Of a stretch of DNA of 64,000 nt, positions 1 to 11,201 are shown one piece after another. Position 1 is the stretch's first letter. Each line of letters opens with the position of its first letter. The notes under the pieces were generated by a model, which saw only the letters and a program-made list of their open reading frames with translations, made no database searches and was not told the DNA's origin. The position numbers and the translations under genes were made by a program. The DNA is from Claveliimonas bilis (GTDB lineage Bacteria > Bacillota > Clostridia > Lachnospirales > Lachnospiraceae), in the NCBI RefSeq assembly GCF_030296775.1, contig NZ_AP027742.1:496001-560000 (forward strand). The letters run 5' to 3'.

Positions 1-2096
1 ACGAAGTTGTCTATATGACGGCGGATGAAGAGGATAATTATCATGTGGCACAGGCGAATGAGCCGCTTGATGAAGAAGGCCATTTTATCCGTAAAAATGT
101 ATCCGGACGTTATCGTGATGAGACACAGGAATATGAAAGAACCATGTTTGATTATATGGACGTATCTCCGAAGATGGTGTTCTCTGTGGCGACAGCCCTG
201 ATCCCGTTCCTGGAAAACGATGATGCGAACCGTGCGCTGATGGGATCCAACATGCAGCGTCAGGCAGTACCGCTTCTTATGACAGAAGCGCCGGTTGTAG
301 GAACAGGTATGGAAGAAAAAGCAGCCGTGGACTCCGGTGTGTGTGTGGTTGCAGAAGAAGGCGGAGTGGTAGAACGTTCTACTTCTACAGAGATCACAGT
401 ACGTCAGGACGACAATGTGCTGAAAAAATATAAACTGACTAAATTCTTAAGAAGTAACCAGAGCAACTGTTACAATCAGAGACCGATCGTCTTTAAAGGC
501 GACAGAGTAGAGAAAGGTCAGGTAATCGCTGACGGTCCTTCTACATCCAACGGCGAGATGGCTCTGGGTAAAAACCCGCTGATCGGATTTATGACCTGGG
601 AAGGTTATAACTACGAGGACGCGGTACTGTTAAGTGAAAGACTGGTACAGGATGATGTTTACACATCCGTACACATTGAAGAATATGAAGCAGAAGCCCG
701 TGATACCAAACTGGGGCCGGAAGAGATCACAAGAGATATTCCTGGTGTGGGCGATGACGCTCTGAAGAATCTGGACGAAAGAGGTATCATCCGCATCGGT
801 GCGGAAGTACGTGCAGGAGATATCCTGGTTGGTAAAGTGACTCCGAAGGGAGAGACAGAGCTGACTGCAGAAGAACGACTGCTTCGCGCCATCTTCGGTG
901 AAAAGGCCCGTGAAGTAAGAGATACTTCTTTGAAAGTGCCTCACGGAGAATACGGTATCGTTGTAGATGCCAAGGTGTTTACAAGAGAACACGGCGACGA
1001 GCTGTCTCCTGGCGTAAATCAGGCAGTGCGCATTTACATCGCACAGAAGAGAAAAATCTCTGTCGGTGATAAAATGGCCGGACGTCACGGTAACAAGGGT
1101 GTCGTTTCCCGTGTGCTTCCAGTGGAAGACATGCCGTTCCTGCCTAACGGACGTCCCTTGGATATCGTGCTGAACCCGCTGGGCGTGCCTTCCCGTATGA
1201 ACATCGGACAGGTATTGGAGATCCATCTGTCTCTGGCGGCTAAGGCTCTTGGCTTTAACATTGCAACACCGGTATTTGACGGCGCGGATGAAAATGACAT
1301 CATGGATACACTTGACCTGGCAAATGATTACGTAAACTTAAGCTGGGAAGAGTTTGAAGCAAAGCATAAAGAAGAACTGCTTCCGGAAGTAATGCAGTAT
1401 CTGTATGATAACAGAGATCACAGAAAACTGTGGAAAGGAGTGCCTATTTCCAGAGATGGTAAAGTGCGTCTCCGCGACGGACGTACCGGAGAATTTTTCG
1501 ACAGTCCGGTTACCATCGGACACATGCACTATCTGAAACTGCATCACCTGGTAGACGATAAGATCCATGCAAGATCTACCGGTCCGTACTCTCTGGTAAC
1601 ACAGCAGCCTCTTGGAGGAAAAGCGCAGTTCGGCGGACAGCGTTTCGGAGAAATGGAGGTTTGGGCGCTGGAAGCTTACGGCGCATCTTACACACTGCAG
1701 GAAATCCTTACAGTGAAATCTGACGATGTGGTGGGACGTGTCAAGACTTATGAAGCCATCATCAAAGGGGAGAATATTCCTGAACCGGGTATTCCGGAAT
1801 CCTTCAAGGTATTGCTCAAAGAGCTGCAGTCCCTCGGTCTGGATGTCCGCGTTCTGCGCGATGACAACACAGAAGTTGAGATCATGGAGACTGTGGATAT
1901 GGGAGAAACAGATTTCCGCTCACTGATGAATGAGGACAGAAAGTACCAGGATGACGGAGAAAATCTGGGAGAACACGGATACACTGCGCAGGAATTTCAG
2001 GGTGAAGAACTCGTGGATGTAGAAGAACCGGAGGAAGATTTTGACGATAGTGATTTCGCAATTGATTTTGACGAAGTGTCAGACGATGAATTTTAG
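1..2096 (+). CDS. rpoB: RNA polymerase beta subunit, 3' part (5' end outside window)
   Basis: Beta subunit of DNA-dependent RNA polymerase. The reading frame is open from the first bases of the window, so the start lies upstream and about 698 codons are seen. Recognisable parts are the conserved stretch around [14 protein letters not shown], the catalytic-core lysine segment [16 protein letters not shown], and the C-terminal clamp segment [20 protein letters not shown]. The acidic tail ends in EVSDDEF. It is followed 14 bp later by rpoC, so the two are cotranscribed. The family and partial status are certain. Confidence 0.98.
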   Translation, partial: EVVYMTADEEDNYHVAQANEPLDEEGHFIRKNVSGRYRDETQEYERTMFDYMDVSPKMVFSVATALIPFLENDDANRALMGSNMQRQAVPLLMTEAPVVGTGMEEKAAVDSGVCVVAEEGGVVERSTSTEITVRQDDNVLKKYKLTKFLRSNQSNCYNQRPIVFKGDRVEKGQVIADGPSTSNGEMALGKNPLIGFMTWEGYNYEDAVLLSERLVQDDVYTSVHIEEYEAEARDTKLGPEEITRDIPGVGDDALKNLDERGIIRIGAEVRAGDILVGKVTPKGETELTAEERLLRAIFGEKAREVRDTSLKVPHGEYGIVVDAKVFTREHGDELSPGVNQAVRIYIAQKRKISVGDKMAGRHGNKGVVSRVLPVEDMPFLPNGRPLDIVLNPLGVPSRMNIGQVLEIHLSLAAKALGFNIATPVFDGADENDIMDTLDLANDYVNLSWEEFEAKHKEELLPEVMQYLYDNRDHRKLWKGVPISRDGKVRLRDGRTGEFFDSPVTIGHMHYLKLHHLVDDKIHARSTGPYSLVTQQPLGGKAQFGGQRFGEMEVWALEAYGASYTLQEILTVKSDDVVGRVKTYEAIIKGENIPEPGIPESFKVLLKELQSLGLDVRVLRDDNTEVEIMETVDMGETDFRSLMNEDRKYQDDGENLGEHGYTAQEFQGEELVDVEEPEEDFDDSDFAIDFDEVSDDEF

Positions 2097-2110
2097 GAAG
2101 GGGTGCCAGT

Positions 2111-5100
2111 ATGCCGGAAACAAATAATGATAAAAATTATCAGCCGATGACTTTTGATGCGATCAGAATAGGGTTGGCATCACCTGAAAAAGTGCTGGAA
2201 TGGTCCAGGGGAGAGGTTACAAAACCGGAGACCATTAACTATAGAACGCTGAAACCGGAGAAGGACGGATTATTCTGCGAGAGAATTTTCGGACCAAGCA
2301 AGGACTGGGAATGCCACTGCGGTAAATACAAAAAAATCCGTTACAAAGGTGTAGTCTGCGACCGATGCGGCGTAGAGGTCACCAAAGCAAGCGTGCGCCG
2401 CGAGCGTATGGGACACATCGCGCTGGCGGCTCCGGTATCCCATATCTGGTATTTCAAGGGAATCCCCAGCCGTATGGGACTGATCCTGGATCTTTCTCCG
2501 CGAACACTGGAGAAGGTTCTGTACTTCGCTTCTTATATTGTACTGGACAAAGGAGAGACAGACCTGATGTATAAACAGGTTCTCTCCGAGCAGGAGTACC
2601 AGGAAGCAAGAGAAAAATGGGGAAGCGCATTCCGTGTGGGAATGGGCGCTGAATCCATCAAAGAACTTCTGGAAGCGATCGACCTGGATAAGGAATATGA
2701 GGAACTTCAGGCAGGACTTGAAGGCGCTACCGGACAGAAACGTGCAAGGATCGTGAAACGTCTGGAAGTTGTGGAAGCATTCCGTGAATCCGGAAATAAG
2801 CCGGAGTGGATGATCATGACTGCAATTCCGGTCATTCCGCCGGATCTTCGTCCGATGGTACAGCTGGACGGCGGACGTTTTGCAACCAGCGACCTCAATG
2901 ATCTCTACAGAAGAATCATCAACAGAAATAACCGTCTGAAACGCCTGCTTGAACTGGGTGCACCGGACATTATCGTAAGAAACGAAAAGAGAATGCTGCA
3001 GGAGGCGGTAGACGCCCTCATTGACAATGGAAGAAGAGGCCGTCCGGTAACCGGACCTGGAAACCGCGCCCTGAAATCTCTTTCCGATATGCTGAAAGGA
3101 AAATCCGGACGTTTCCGTCAGAACCTTCTGGGAAAACGTGTAGACTATTCCGGACGTTCCGTTATCGTTGTAGGACCGGAACTGAAGATTTATCAGTGCG
3201 GTCTGCCCAAAGAAATGGCAATTGAGCTGTTCAAGCCTTTTGTCATGAAAGAGCTGGTTCAGAACGGAACAGCGCACAATATCAAAAATGCAAAGAAAAT
3301 GGTAGAAAGGCTGCAGCCAGAGGTTTGGGATGTGCTGGAAGATGTCATCAAAGAGCACCCGGTTATGCTGAACCGTGCCCCTACCCTGCACAGGCTTGGT
3401 ATCCAGGCGTTTGAGCCGATCCTTGTTGAAGGTAAAGCGATCAAGCTGCATCCGCTTGTATGTACTGCCTACAACGCTGACTTCGACGGAGACCAGATGG
3501 CTGTCCATCTTCCCCTTTCTGTGGAAGCGCAGGCAGAGTGCCGTTTCCTCCTGCTTTCACCAAACAACCTTCTGAAGCCTTCAGACGGTGGACCGGTGGC
3601 AGTTCCTTCACAGGATATGGTGCTTGGTATCTACTATCTGACACAGGAAAGACCGGGAGCACTGGGAGAAGGGAAGGTATTCAAGAGTGTAAATGAGGCG
3701 ATCCTTGCCTATGAAAACGAGGCCATCACCCTTCATTCCAAGATCAAAGTCCGCGTGACAAAGACAATGCCGAACGGAACGGTGAAATCGGGAACAGTGG
3801 AATCTACCCTGGGAAGATTCCTCTTTAATGAGATCATTCCGCAGGATCTTGGGTTCGTAGATCGTGAGATCGAAGGAAACGAGCTGCTTCCGGAGATTGA
3901 TTTCCATGTAGGAAAGAAACAGCTCAAACAGATCCTGGAGAAAGTAATTAATACCCATGGAGCAACCGCGACAGCGGAAGTTCTGGACAATGTAAAGGCG
4001 ATCGGATACAAATATTCTACAAGAGCAGCTATGACTGTATCTATTTCCGATATGACAGTACCTCCGCAGAAGCCGCAGATGATCGAAGAGGCACAGGAAA
4101 CGGTAGACAGGATTACCAAGAACTACAAACGTGGTCTGATCACGGAAGAAGAACGTTACAAAGAAGTTGTTGAGACATGGAAAGCAACAGACGATGCTCT
4201 GACAGAGGCGCTTCTTTCCGGTCTGGATAAATACAATAACATCTTTATGATGGCTGATTCAGGAGCCCGTGGTTCCGACAAGCAGATCAAACAGCTTGCA
4301 GGTATGCGTGGTCTGATGGCAGATACAACAGGACGTACCATCGAGCTGCCTATCAAGTCCAACTTCCGTGAAGGTCTTGACGTACTGGAATATTTTATGT
4401 CTGCTCACGGAGCGCGTAAAGGTCTGTCCGATACCGCTCTTCGTACGGCCGACTCAGGTTACCTGACAAGACGTCTGGTTGACGTTTCACAGGAACTGAT
4501 CATTCATGAAGTAGACTGCCGTCCGGAAGGCGGAGAGATCCCGGGAATGTATGTAAAAGCATTCATGGACGGAAATGAAGAGATCGAAAGCCTGCAGGAG
4601 CGTATTACAGGACGCTACCTGTGCGAAAGCATTAAAGATAAAGACGGCAATGTGCTCGTAAAGGCAAACCATATGGTAACGCCGAAGAGAGCGGAGCTGA
4701 TCATGAAAAAAGGTGTGGATGAGAACGGAGAACCTCTTAAGAAGATTAAGATCCGTACAATCCTTACATGTAAATCCCATATGGGCGTATGTGCAAAATG
4801 CTATGGCGCAAACATGGCTACAGGTGAACCGGTACAGGTTGGCGAAGCGGTGGGAATCATTGCCGCACAGTCTATCGGTGAACCGGGTACACAGCTTACC
4901 ATGCGTACGTTCCATACCGGTGGTGTTGCCGGCGATGACATCACACAGGGTCTTCCCCGTGTCGAAGAGCTCTTTGAGGCCAGAAAGCCGAAGGGTCTTG
5001 CAATCATCACAGAGTTCGGCGGCAAGGCTGTCATCAACGATACAAAGAAAAAACGCGAGATCATCGTTACAAATGAAGAGACTGGCGAGTCCAAGGCTTA

Positions 5101-5752
5101 TCTCATTCCTTACGGCTCCAGAATCAAGATTCAGGACGGAGCAGAGCTTGAAGCCGGCGATGAGCTGACAGAAGGTAGCGTAAATCCGCATGATATCCTG
5201 AAGATCAAAGGACTTCGCGCCGTACAGGATTACATGATCCAGGAAGTGCAGAGAGTATACCGTCTCCAGGGTGTTGAGATCAATGATAAGCACATCGAGG
5301 TCATTGTCCGCCAGATGCTGAAGAAAGTTCGTGTGGAAGAGAGCGGAGATTCCGATTTCCTTCCGGGAACGATGGTTGACGCACTGGAATTTGAAGATAA
5401 GAACATTGAGCTGGAAGCAGAAGGAAAAGAACCTGCAACAGGCGAACAGATCATGCTTGGTATCACAAAAGCATCTCTGGCAACCAATTCCTTCCTGTCC
5501 GCAGCATCCTTCCAGGAGACGACAAAGGTACTGACAGAAGCAGCTATCAAAGGAAAGATCGATCCGCTGGTAGGTCTGAAGGAAAATGTTATTATCGGTA
5601 AACACATTCCGGCAGGTACAGGAATGAGAAAATACCGCGATGTAAAACTGGATACAGAATTAGAAAAGGAAGAATTTCCGGAGGAGGACGACATTTTTGC
5701 AGAAGATGCGGAAATGACGGCAGAAACTTCAGAAGATCTGATTCTGGAATAA
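2111..5752 (+). CDS. rpoC: RNA polymerase beta' subunit
   Basis: Complete beta' subunit of 1,213 residues, the usual Firmicutes length. The N-terminal zinc site is CHCG...CDRCG (about residues 57-80). The catalytic magnesium loop is NADFDGDQ, and the second zinc cluster contains [13 protein letters not shown]. The trigger-loop/bridge-helix region is present ([18 protein letters not shown]). The start ATG at 2111 follows an AGGAAGGGG ribosome site directly after the rpoB stop. A strong terminator follows, so the rpoBC transcript ends here and does not continue into the next genes. Confidence 0.98.
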   Translation: MPETNNDKNYQPMTFDAIRIGLASPEKVLEWSRGEVTKPETINYRTLKPEKDGLFCERIFGPSKDWECHCGKYKKIRYKGVVCDRCGVEVTKASVRRERMGHIALAAPVSHIWYFKGIPSRMGLILDLSPRTLEKVLYFASYIVLDKGETDLMYKQVLSEQEYQEAREKWGSAFRVGMGAESIKELLEAIDLDKEYEELQAGLEGATGQKRARIVKRLEVVEAFRESGNKPEWMIMTAIPVIPPDLRPMVQLDGGRFATSDLNDLYRRIINRNNRLKRLLELGAPDIIVRNEKRMLQEAVDALIDNGRRGRPVTGPGNRALKSLSDMLKGKSGRFRQNLLGKRVDYSGRSVIVVGPELKIYQCGLPKEMAIELFKPFVMKELVQNGTAHNIKNAKKMVERLQPEVWDVLEDVIKEHPVMLNRAPTLHRLGIQAFEPILVEGKAIKLHPLVCTAYNADFDGDQMAVHLPLSVEAQAECRFLLLSPNNLLKPSDGGPVAVPSQDMVLGIYYLTQERPGALGEGKVFKSVNEAILAYENEAITLHSKIKVRVTKTMPNGTVKSGTVESTLGRFLFNEIIPQDLGFVDREIEGNELLPEIDFHVGKKQLKQILEKVINTHGATATAEVLDNVKAIGYKYSTRAAMTVSISDMTVPPQKPQMIEEAQETVDRITKNYKRGLITEEERYKEVVETWKATDDALTEALLSGLDKYNNIFMMADSGARGSDKQIKQLAGMRGLMADTTGRTIELPIKSNFREGLDVLEYFMSAHGARKGLSDTALRTADSGYLTRRLVDVSQELIIHEVDCRPEGGEIPGMYVKAFMDGNEEIESLQERITGRYLCESIKDKDGNVLVKANHMVTPKRAELIMKKGVDENGEPLKKIKIRTILTCKSHMGVCAKCYGANMATGEPVQVGEAVGIIAAQSIGEPGTQLTMRTFHTGGVAGDDITQGLPRVEELFEARKPKGLAIITEFGGKAVINDTKKKREIIVTNEETGESKAYLIPYGSRIKIQDGAELEAGDELTEGSVNPHDILKIKGLRAVQDYMIQEVQRVYRLQGVEINDKHIEVIVRQMLKKVRVEESGDSDFLPGTMVDALEFEDKNIELEAEGKEPATGEQIMLGITKASLATNSFLSAASFQETTKVLTEAAIKGKIDPLVGLKENVIIGKHIPAGTGMRKYRDVKLDTELEKEEFPEEDDIFAEDAEMTAETSEDLILE

Positions 5753-5763
5753 GAAACGAAATG

Positions 5764-5797
5764 AAAAGGACAGCGCTCATATGGGCGCTGTCCTTTT
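5764..5797 (+). terminator. Intrinsic terminator after rpoC
   Basis: AGGACAGCGC at 5767-5776 pairs with GCGCTGTCCT at 5785-5794 around an 8-nt loop, and T residues follow. It lies 11 bp after the rpoC stop. Confidence 0.93.
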
Positions 5798-5867
5798 AAA
5801 AAGCATATTGTGCGTTGAAAAGACAGTAAGAAATAATAGAAAAAGCCTAACAGGAAAAAAGAAACAG

Positions 5868-5896
5868 TGTCCATATTCCGTGAAATATGGTAAAAT
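5868..5896 (+). promoter_or_regulatory. Possible extended -10 promoter for the HD-domain gene
   Basis: TAAAAT at 5891-5896 is preceded by TGG (extended -10). The matching -35 position holds only TGTCCA, so the promoter rests mainly on the -10. It sits downstream of the rpoC terminator and upstream of a GGAGGAATT ribosome site. Confidence 0.45.
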
Positions 5897-5932
5897 AAAC
5901 AGGATATAGAAGAAAGACAGGAGGAATTAGAA

Positions 5933-6496
5933 ATGAACCGAGAACAGGCACATGAAATTTTACTGAAATATATGAAGGGGGAGAATTATATTACTCATTC
6001 GTATGCAGTAGAAGCCATCATGAGGGGACTGGCTAAAAGGCTGGCGCCGGACCAGGTAGAATACTGGGGAATCGCAGGCCTTCTGCATGACCTTGATGAA
6101 GAACAGTGTGACTGGCAGCATGACATGAGTGTTCACGGTCCTACATCTGTAGAAATTCTGAAAAAAGAAGGAATTGAAGACCCGGTTCTTTTTGACGCGA
6201 TCAAGGCTCACAATCCAAAATGCGGAATGAAAGCCAAGACGAATATCCAGTATGCTTTGCTGGCAGCGGATCCTATGAGCGGATTTGTCAAAGCTGTTGC
6301 CCAGATCTATCCGGATAAAAAAATTGCCAGTGTAAAGCATAAATCCGTTATGAAGCGTTTTAATGAGCTTCGTTTTGCAAAAGGGGCAAACCGGGATTAT
6401 ATGGAAATGATCGAATTTACAGGCCTTTCATTAGATGATCTGATCGATGTTGCGCTGGAAGAGATGGGGGCTATTGCAGATCAGATCGGTTTATAG
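5933..6496 (+). CDS. HD-domain (HDIG-type) phosphohydrolase-like protein
   Basis: 187-residue protein of the HD metal-dependent phosphohydrolase superfamily. The pattern HSYAVEAIMRGLA (about residues 22-34), HDLDEEQ (about 53-59) and a later KAHNPKCG carry the His/His-Asp residues expected to bind metal. Short stand-alone HD proteins of this kind are common in Clostridia and the substrate is not known. The start follows GGAGGAATTAGAA. It has its own weak promoter and is separated from the polysaccharide genes by a good promoter, so it is probably monocistronic. Confidence 0.85.
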   Translation: MNREQAHEILLKYMKGENYITHSYAVEAIMRGLAKRLAPDQVEYWGIAGLLHDLDEEQCDWQHDMSVHGPTSVEILKKEGIEDPVLFDAIKAHNPKCGMKAKTNIQYALLAADPMSGFVKAVAQIYPDKKIASVKHKSVMKRFNELRFAKGANRDYMEMIEFTGLSLDDLIDVALEEMGAIADQIGL

Positions 6497-6581
6497 AAGG
6501 AAATTCGCCATTTTTTTACAAAAATCCTGTTATTCATGCAGGAATATACAAAAATTAACACCTTTATGATATGATTATTAA

Positions 6582-6610
6582 TTGATTATGGCAGAAAACT
6601 GGAGTATAAT
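6582..6610 (+). promoter_or_regulatory. Sigma-A promoter for the cpsB-cpsC-cpsD block
   Basis: TTGATT at 6582-6587, a 17-bp spacer, then a consensus TATAAT at 6605-6610. Transcription would begin near 6617, about 40 nt before the cpsB start codon. Confidence 0.8.
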
Positions 6611-6657
6611 GATTGGGCAAAAACGGATATCTTAGAACAAAGCAGGAGAGGGCAGAA

Positions 6658-7395
6658 ATGGACAGGTTTATTGATATGCATTGCCATATACTTCCAGGTG
6701 TGGATGACGGTGCCCAGAGTATGGAAGATACCATACGCATGCTGCAGATCGCACATGACGAAGGGATACGCTATATCATTGCAACACCGCACCATCACCC
6801 GAAAAGAGGAAAGGAAGCGCCGGAGATACTGCGGGAGCAGATTAAAAAGGTCAGACTGGAAGCCCGGAAGATCGATGAGAAAATGAAGATTTTTCTGGGG
6901 ACTGAAATTTACTTTGGACAGGATGTTCCTGCAAAACTGAAGGAACGGAAGATTTTGACAATGAACGGAAGCGGAACCGTGCTGGTGGAATTTTCTCCTA
7001 TGGATACATTCGAATATATCCAGCAGGGGATCCAGCAGATACAAATGAAGGGGTTCACTGTAATTCTGGCGCATATTGAAAGATATAACTGTATCAGGGA
7101 AGATATCACTCTTGCAGATCATCTTGCTGACATGGGCGTGCTGATCCAGGTAAATGCAGGAAGCATTGCAGGAGACGGCGGGCGCAAAGTGAAGAAATTT
7201 GTCAAGGAACTCTTAGCAGATGAGATGGTGTTCTGTGTGGGAACAGATGCGCATAGTCCGAGGCATCGCGCGCCTCGTATGAAAAAAGCAGCAGAGTATG
7301 TACGGAAAAAATACGGAGAAGAATATATGAGGAGGATATTTTTCAGCAATGCGGCTGACATGCTGAAGAAAAAGAAGAAGAATGAGTCAAGATAA
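6658..7395 (+). CDS. cpsB: CpsB/CapC-type PHP-family protein tyrosine phosphatase
   Basis: Manganese-dependent PHP-superfamily phosphatase (CpsB/YwqE family) that would dephosphorylate the tyrosine kinase encoded two genes downstream. The start is placed at 6658, after AGGAGAGGGCAGAA; an in-frame upstream extension to 6613 has no ribosome site. MDRFIDMHCHILPGVDDGA carries the first metal site, ATPHHHP and HIERYN the next, and GTDAHSPRHRAP the last. It overlaps the next gene by 14 bp, which suggests coupled translation. The C-terminus is lysine-rich. The phosphatase fold is certain; the target is inferred from context. Confidence 0.92.
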   Translation: MDRFIDMHCHILPGVDDGAQSMEDTIRMLQIAHDEGIRYIIATPHHHPKRGKEAPEILREQIKKVRLEARKIDEKMKIFLGTEIYFGQDVPAKLKERKILTMNGSGTVLVEFSPMDTFEYIQQGIQQIQMKGFTVILAHIERYNCIREDITLADHLADMGVLIQVNAGSIAGDGGRKVKKFVKELLADEMVFCVGTDAHSPRHRAPRMKKAAEYVRKKYGEEYMRRIFFSNAADMLKKKKKNESR

Positions 7396-8155
7396 AACAA
7401 CAAACCGCGATTTTGAAAATGAAGAAATAACCATTGATCTTACGGAATTGTTTCTGGCTTTGTGGAATAAGATCCATCTGATCATCCTTGCAGGGATCCT
7501 GATGGCGCTGGTTGCCTTTGTGGGGACCAAACTCTTTATGACACCGATGTATACTTCCACAACCAGCATGTATGTCCTTTCCAGAACAGAAGGAAATGCC
7601 AGCGTCACCTACAATGATCTGCAGACAAGTACCCAGCTGACGCAGGACTATATGGAACTGGTAAGCAGCCGGCCGGTGCTGGAGCAGGTGATCGCTGTCC
7701 TTAATCTGGATATGACCACAGAAGAGCTGAAAAATTCCATTACAACAGAAAATACAGCAGAGAGCCGTATTCTGACGATCGGCGTGGAAAATGAAGATCC
7801 CAAGATGGCAAAAGAGATTGCAGATGCATTAAGAGATTCTGTCAGCATTCAGATTACTGAGATCATGGAAGCGGACGCCGTAAATACAATAGAGGAAGCC
7901 AATCTTCCTACAGAACCTTCTTCACCAAGCGTAATGAAGAATATTGCTATTGGCGGACTTTTGGGCATTTTGATCGCAGCCGGAATTATCATACTGATCT
8001 TTGTCCTGGACGATACGATTAAAACACCAGACGATGTGGAATACTATCTGGGATTAAATACCCTGACTTCTATCCCGATCCAGGAGGGTGTGAAGAAATC
8101 CAAGAAAGTAAAGGGATTATCTTCCAGAAAACTGGAAAAACAAATGAGGAGATAA
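7382..8155 (+). CDS. cpsC: Wzz/CpsC-type chain-length and kinase-modulator membrane protein
   Basis: 257-residue polysaccharide co-polymerase of the Wzz/CpsC family. Two membrane segments (about residues 31-52 and 188-209) bracket an extracellular loop, as the family requires. A short cytoplasmic tail rich in Lys and Arg follows, which in relatives touches and activates the CpsD kinase. It starts inside the end of cpsB and is followed 13 bp later by cpsD. The family names it a regulator of polymer length. No catalytic activity is expected. Confidence 0.9.
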   Translation: MSQDKTTNRDFENEEITIDLTELFLALWNKIHLIILAGILMALVAFVGTKLFMTPMYTSTTSMYVLSRTEGNASVTYNDLQTSTQLTQDYMELVSSRPVLEQVIAVLNLDMTTEELKNSITTENTAESRILTIGVENEDPKMAKEIADALRDSVSIQITEIMEADAVNTIEEANLPTEPSSPSVMKNIAIGGLLGILIAAGIIILIFVLDDTIKTPDDVEYYLGLNTLTSIPIQEGVKKSKKVKGLSSRKLEKQMRR

Positions 8156-8168
8156 GGAGGGATAGACG

Positions 8169-8855
8169 ATGCAGGAGATTACATTAAAAAATATAGCGAA
8201 AGATTACCGAAGCAACGAAGCTTACAAAACACTTCGGACCAATATAGAGTTTTCCGGTGCGGACAATAAGGTTATCGTTCTGACAAGCTGTACTCCCAAT
8301 GAAGGAAAGAGTACCGTTTCCCTGGGACTGTCCATGTCACTGGCGGAAAGCGGCAAGAAAGTTCTCTTTATTGACGCTGACCTTAGGAAATCTGTTCTGG
8401 TAGGACGTCACAGAGTGACAGAAGAGGTAAAGGGCTTAAGCCATTTCCTGTCCGGACAGGCAGAAGTGGAAGAAGTGATGTACAAGACCCAGGAGCCGGG
8501 ACTTGTTGTCATGTTTGCAGGAGTTGTTCCGCCCAATCCGGCAGAGCTCCTTGGACAAAAGCGATTCGAGGCACTGATCTCAAGCGCCAGAAAAGTATAC
8601 GACTACATTATTATTGATGCGCCTCCTCTTGGAAGCGTCATTGACAGCGCCATCATTGCAAGAGTGTGTGATGCTTCTGTGCTGGTCATCTCGGCACATA
8701 CGATCAGTTATAAATTTGCAAGGACAGTAAAGGAGCAGCTGGAAAAAGCAGGATGCCCGATCCTTGGAGTTGTGCTGAATAAAGTAAATATGAAGCAGAA
8801 CAAATATTACGGAAAATACTATGGACAGTATTACGGAGATTACGGAAAGAAATAG
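8169..8855 (+). CDS. cpsD: CpsD/CapB-type BY-kinase (tyrosine autokinase)
   Basis: Bacterial tyrosine kinase of 228 residues. Walker A is TPNEGKST at about 42-49, Walker A' is LFIDADLRKS, and a Walker B-like IIIDAPPLGS follows. The C-terminus holds the autophosphorylation cluster NKYYGKYYGQYYGDYGKK with seven tyrosines in 18 residues. With CpsC it forms the split kinase typical of Gram-positive bacteria, and CpsB would reverse the phosphorylation. Together they should tune polymer length and export. Confidence 0.94.
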   Translation: MQEITLKNIAKDYRSNEAYKTLRTNIEFSGADNKVIVLTSCTPNEGKSTVSLGLSMSLAESGKKVLFIDADLRKSVLVGRHRVTEEVKGLSHFLSGQAEVEEVMYKTQEPGLVVMFAGVVPPNPAELLGQKRFEALISSARKVYDYIIIDAPPLGSVIDSAIIARVCDASVLVISAHTISYKFARTVKEQLEKAGCPILGVVLNKVNMKQNKYYGKYYGQYYGDYGKK

Positions 8856-8866
8856 AGGATAAAGAA

Positions 8867-9592
8867 ATGAAGCAGCGTGTCATATGGATGATGATGGCGG
8901 CAGCCTGTGTGATTCTTGGTGCGGTATCTGTTTTTATCTATATCAGCAAGGATCATACACCGCCCGAGATCAGCATAGAAAAGCGAGATATCACCTATAC
9001 AGAGGGAGATTCCTATGAGGGTCTGATGGAAGGCGTGACCGCCACGGACAATATAGACGGAGATCTGACAGATCAGGTGTTTGTGGATCGTATTATTGTT
9101 ACAGGAGAAGACACCGCTGTCGTTTATTACGGCGTTACAGACAAGGAACAAAATGTAGCGACAAAAGGAAGAAAAATTACATATCATTCCGGTGAAAGCA
9201 GCGCAGATGATGCTGCACAGGAAGCAGAGGAAGAAGAACAGCAGGCGGAGGAAGAAGCTAAAAAGGCAGAAGAGGAGGCGGCGCAGCAGGAAGCTGCCGC
9301 ACAGGAGCAGGCAGAAGAGCAGCAGACAGAACTCACTCCGGATGGAGCGAATCCTGCAATTGCTCTGACAAGTGATTCTGCAACCATCACAGCAGGCACA
9401 ACATTTGATCCTATGAGTGTTGTGCAGGGAATGGTAGATGATAAAGATAATGTTGATGTGTTATCCAGACAGGTAATGGTGGATGGAGCATATGATACCT
9501 CTGTTCCGGGAAGCTATGCGTTAAGCTTTTCTGTGAAAGACAGTGACGGAAATGTTTCAGCGCCTGTAGCATTTACATTAGTTGTACAGTAA
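8867..9592 (+). CDS. DUF5011-like surface protein with Glu/Ala-rich linker
   Basis: 241-residue exported protein. An N-terminal hydrophobic segment (about 5-24) anchors it. Two Ig-like DUF5011-type modules follow: about 28-105, with EGDSYEGLMEGVTATDNIDG, and about 160-241, with GTTFDPMSVVQGMVDDKDN. A highly charged Glu/Ala/Gln linker (about 112-150) lies between them and is probably a helical stalk. It sits between the kinase and the LCP ligase, so a wall-side role in polymer assembly or anchoring is inferred. No catalytic motif is seen. Confidence 0.8.
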   Translation: MKQRVIWMMMAAACVILGAVSVFIYISKDHTPPEISIEKRDITYTEGDSYEGLMEGVTATDNIDGDLTDQVFVDRIIVTGEDTAVVYYGVTDKEQNVATKGRKITYHSGESSADDAAQEAEEEEQQAEEEAKKAEEEAAQQEAAAQEQAEEQQTELTPDGANPAIALTSDSATITAGTTFDPMSVVQGMVDDKDNVDVLSRQVMVDGAYDTSVPGSYALSFSVKDSDGNVSAPVAFTLVVQ

Positions 9593-9607
9593 AGGAGAAA
9601 AGTAGTT

Positions 9608-11083
9608 ATGGAAAAGCACAGCAGACATTCCCGGTCACAGGGAAGTCATCACAGACATTCACATTCTACGGAAAAGCGTCCGAAACATCTGGCAGGGAAA
9701 CTTCTGGCGCTCCTGCAGCTGCTTTTGTCTGCAGCATTGATCGTAGTAGCGTGGAACAGCGGCATGGTCCCCATGAAATATATGATAGTGCTGATCGTAG
9801 TACTCATCATATTGTTTGGGCTGACCTTCGGACTTCAGTATGTCAAAAATAAAATATTTATTTTAGGAATTGTCTTAAGTATTTTGATCAGTATTGGTCT
9901 GGCTTTTGGAGTGGTATATCTTTCTAAGGCAAATCAGCTTTTGAAAGATGTAGGAGGAGCCACATACAAGACGGATAATATGATCGTCGTAGTGAAAAAG
10001 GACGATCCGGCAGAAAATCTTCTGGATGCTCAGGATTACCGGTTTGGATTCCAGACTGCAGCTGACCAGGATAATAATGAGAAAATGAAGGAAGACATTC
10101 AGTCAGCAGTGGGAAGAGAACTGAAGGTTGTAGAGTTTGACACCGTTCAGGACGAGGCACAGGGACTTCTGGATGGGAAAATCGAAGCTGCTGTTTATAA
10201 TGAGGCCTTTGCGGGAATTATTGAAGAAACCATAGAGGATTATGCAGATCAGGTGAGGGTTCTCTATCAGTACGGCATTGATACACCGATCGAGCAGGAA
10301 GAGACAAATATCGAAGAGCCGTTCAATGTGTATATCAGCGGTATTGACGTATCCGGTCCGATTACGACCAACAGCCGAAGCGATGTGAATATCATTATGA
10401 CAGTAAATCCCAACACAAAGAAGATTTTACTGACTACAACACCCCGTGATTATTATGTGACTATTCCAAATGTTTCCGGCGAACAGCGAGATAAATTGAC
10501 CCATGCGGGAATTTACGGCGTAGATGTATCTATGGCAACACTGGAAAATGTCTATGGTATTGACCTTACTTATTATGCGAGAGTAAACTTTACTTCACTG
10601 ATCACGATCGTAGATGCGCTGGGCGGCGTGGATGTCAATTCAGAATATGATTTTGAGGCCGGCGGATATCAGTTCCACAAAGGAATCAATACGCTGAACG
10701 GAGAGCAGGCGCTTGCATTCTCAAGAGAACGTTACAGCTTCCAGGCCGGCGATAATCAGAGAGGAAAGAACCAGGAGGCGGTTCTGACCGGAATCCTGCA
10801 GAAAGCCATGTCACCGGCAATTCTGACAAATGCAAATCAGATCATTGCAAGTGTCAGCGACAGTGTAGAGACAAATATGACGCAGCAGGATATGGCGAAA
10901 TTTATTAATATGCAGCTTTCCGACGGAGCAAGCTGGACCATTGAATCCGTAGCGGCAACAGGAACCGGAGACACTCAGGCATGTTATTCATCAGGAAGCC
11001 AGCCATTATATGTAATGTGGCCGGATGATGCAGTTGTTTCTTCTATTAAAGAAAAGATGAATCAGGTATTAAGCGGACAATAA
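9608..11083 (+). CDS. LytR-CpsA-Psr (LCP) family polymer ligase
   Basis: 491-residue LCP protein, a membrane enzyme family that transfers lipid-linked polysaccharide to peptidoglycan. The N-terminus is His/Arg-rich and cytoplasmic. About three membrane segments lie between residues 27 and 105. An accessory domain (about 115-235) resembles a small ligand-binding fold. The LCP domain (about 240-410) shows VNIIMTVNP, the arginine-containing TTTPRDYYVTIP, ALGGVDV and ALAFSRERY. It closes the first EPS gene run and supplies the expected final attachment step. Confidence 0.93.
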   Translation: MEKHSRHSRSQGSHHRHSHSTEKRPKHLAGKLLALLQLLLSAALIVVAWNSGMVPMKYMIVLIVVLIILFGLTFGLQYVKNKIFILGIVLSILISIGLAFGVVYLSKANQLLKDVGGATYKTDNMIVVVKKDDPAENLLDAQDYRFGFQTAADQDNNEKMKEDIQSAVGRELKVVEFDTVQDEAQGLLDGKIEAAVYNEAFAGIIEETIEDYADQVRVLYQYGIDTPIEQEETNIEEPFNVYISGIDVSGPITTNSRSDVNIIMTVNPNTKKILLTTTPRDYYVTIPNVSGEQRDKLTHAGIYGVDVSMATLENVYGIDLTYYARVNFTSLITIVDALGGVDVNSEYDFEAGGYQFHKGINTLNGEQALAFSRERYSFQAGDNQRGKNQEAVLTGILQKAMSPAILTNANQIIASVSDSVETNMTQQDMAKFINMQLSDGASWTIESVAATGTGDTQACYSSGSQPLYVMWPDDAVVSSIKEKMNQVLSGQ

Positions 11084-11139
11084 AGTACACCTAAAGAGTG
11101 TCAAAAAGAACCGTATAATGGCTGATTGTGACGAACAAG

Positions 11140-11167
11140 TTGTTTTTTGGAAATATCTTGGTAGAAT
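11140..11167 (+). promoter_or_regulatory. Candidate promoter ahead of a small membrane-peptide ORF
   Basis: TTGTTT at 11140-11145, a 16-bp spacer, and TAGAAT at 11162-11167 preceded by TGG (extended -10). The start site would be near 11174, about 28 nt before the small ORF. Confidence 0.5.
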
Positions 11168-11201
11168 AGATTCCAGAGAAAAACAAAGGGGATGAGAAAA
11201 A

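Noticed and set aside
2270-3508. Long minus-strand ORF opposite rpoC (and the one opposite its 3' half)
   Set aside because: Shadow frames of a strongly coding plus-strand gene; no ribosome sites or family features.
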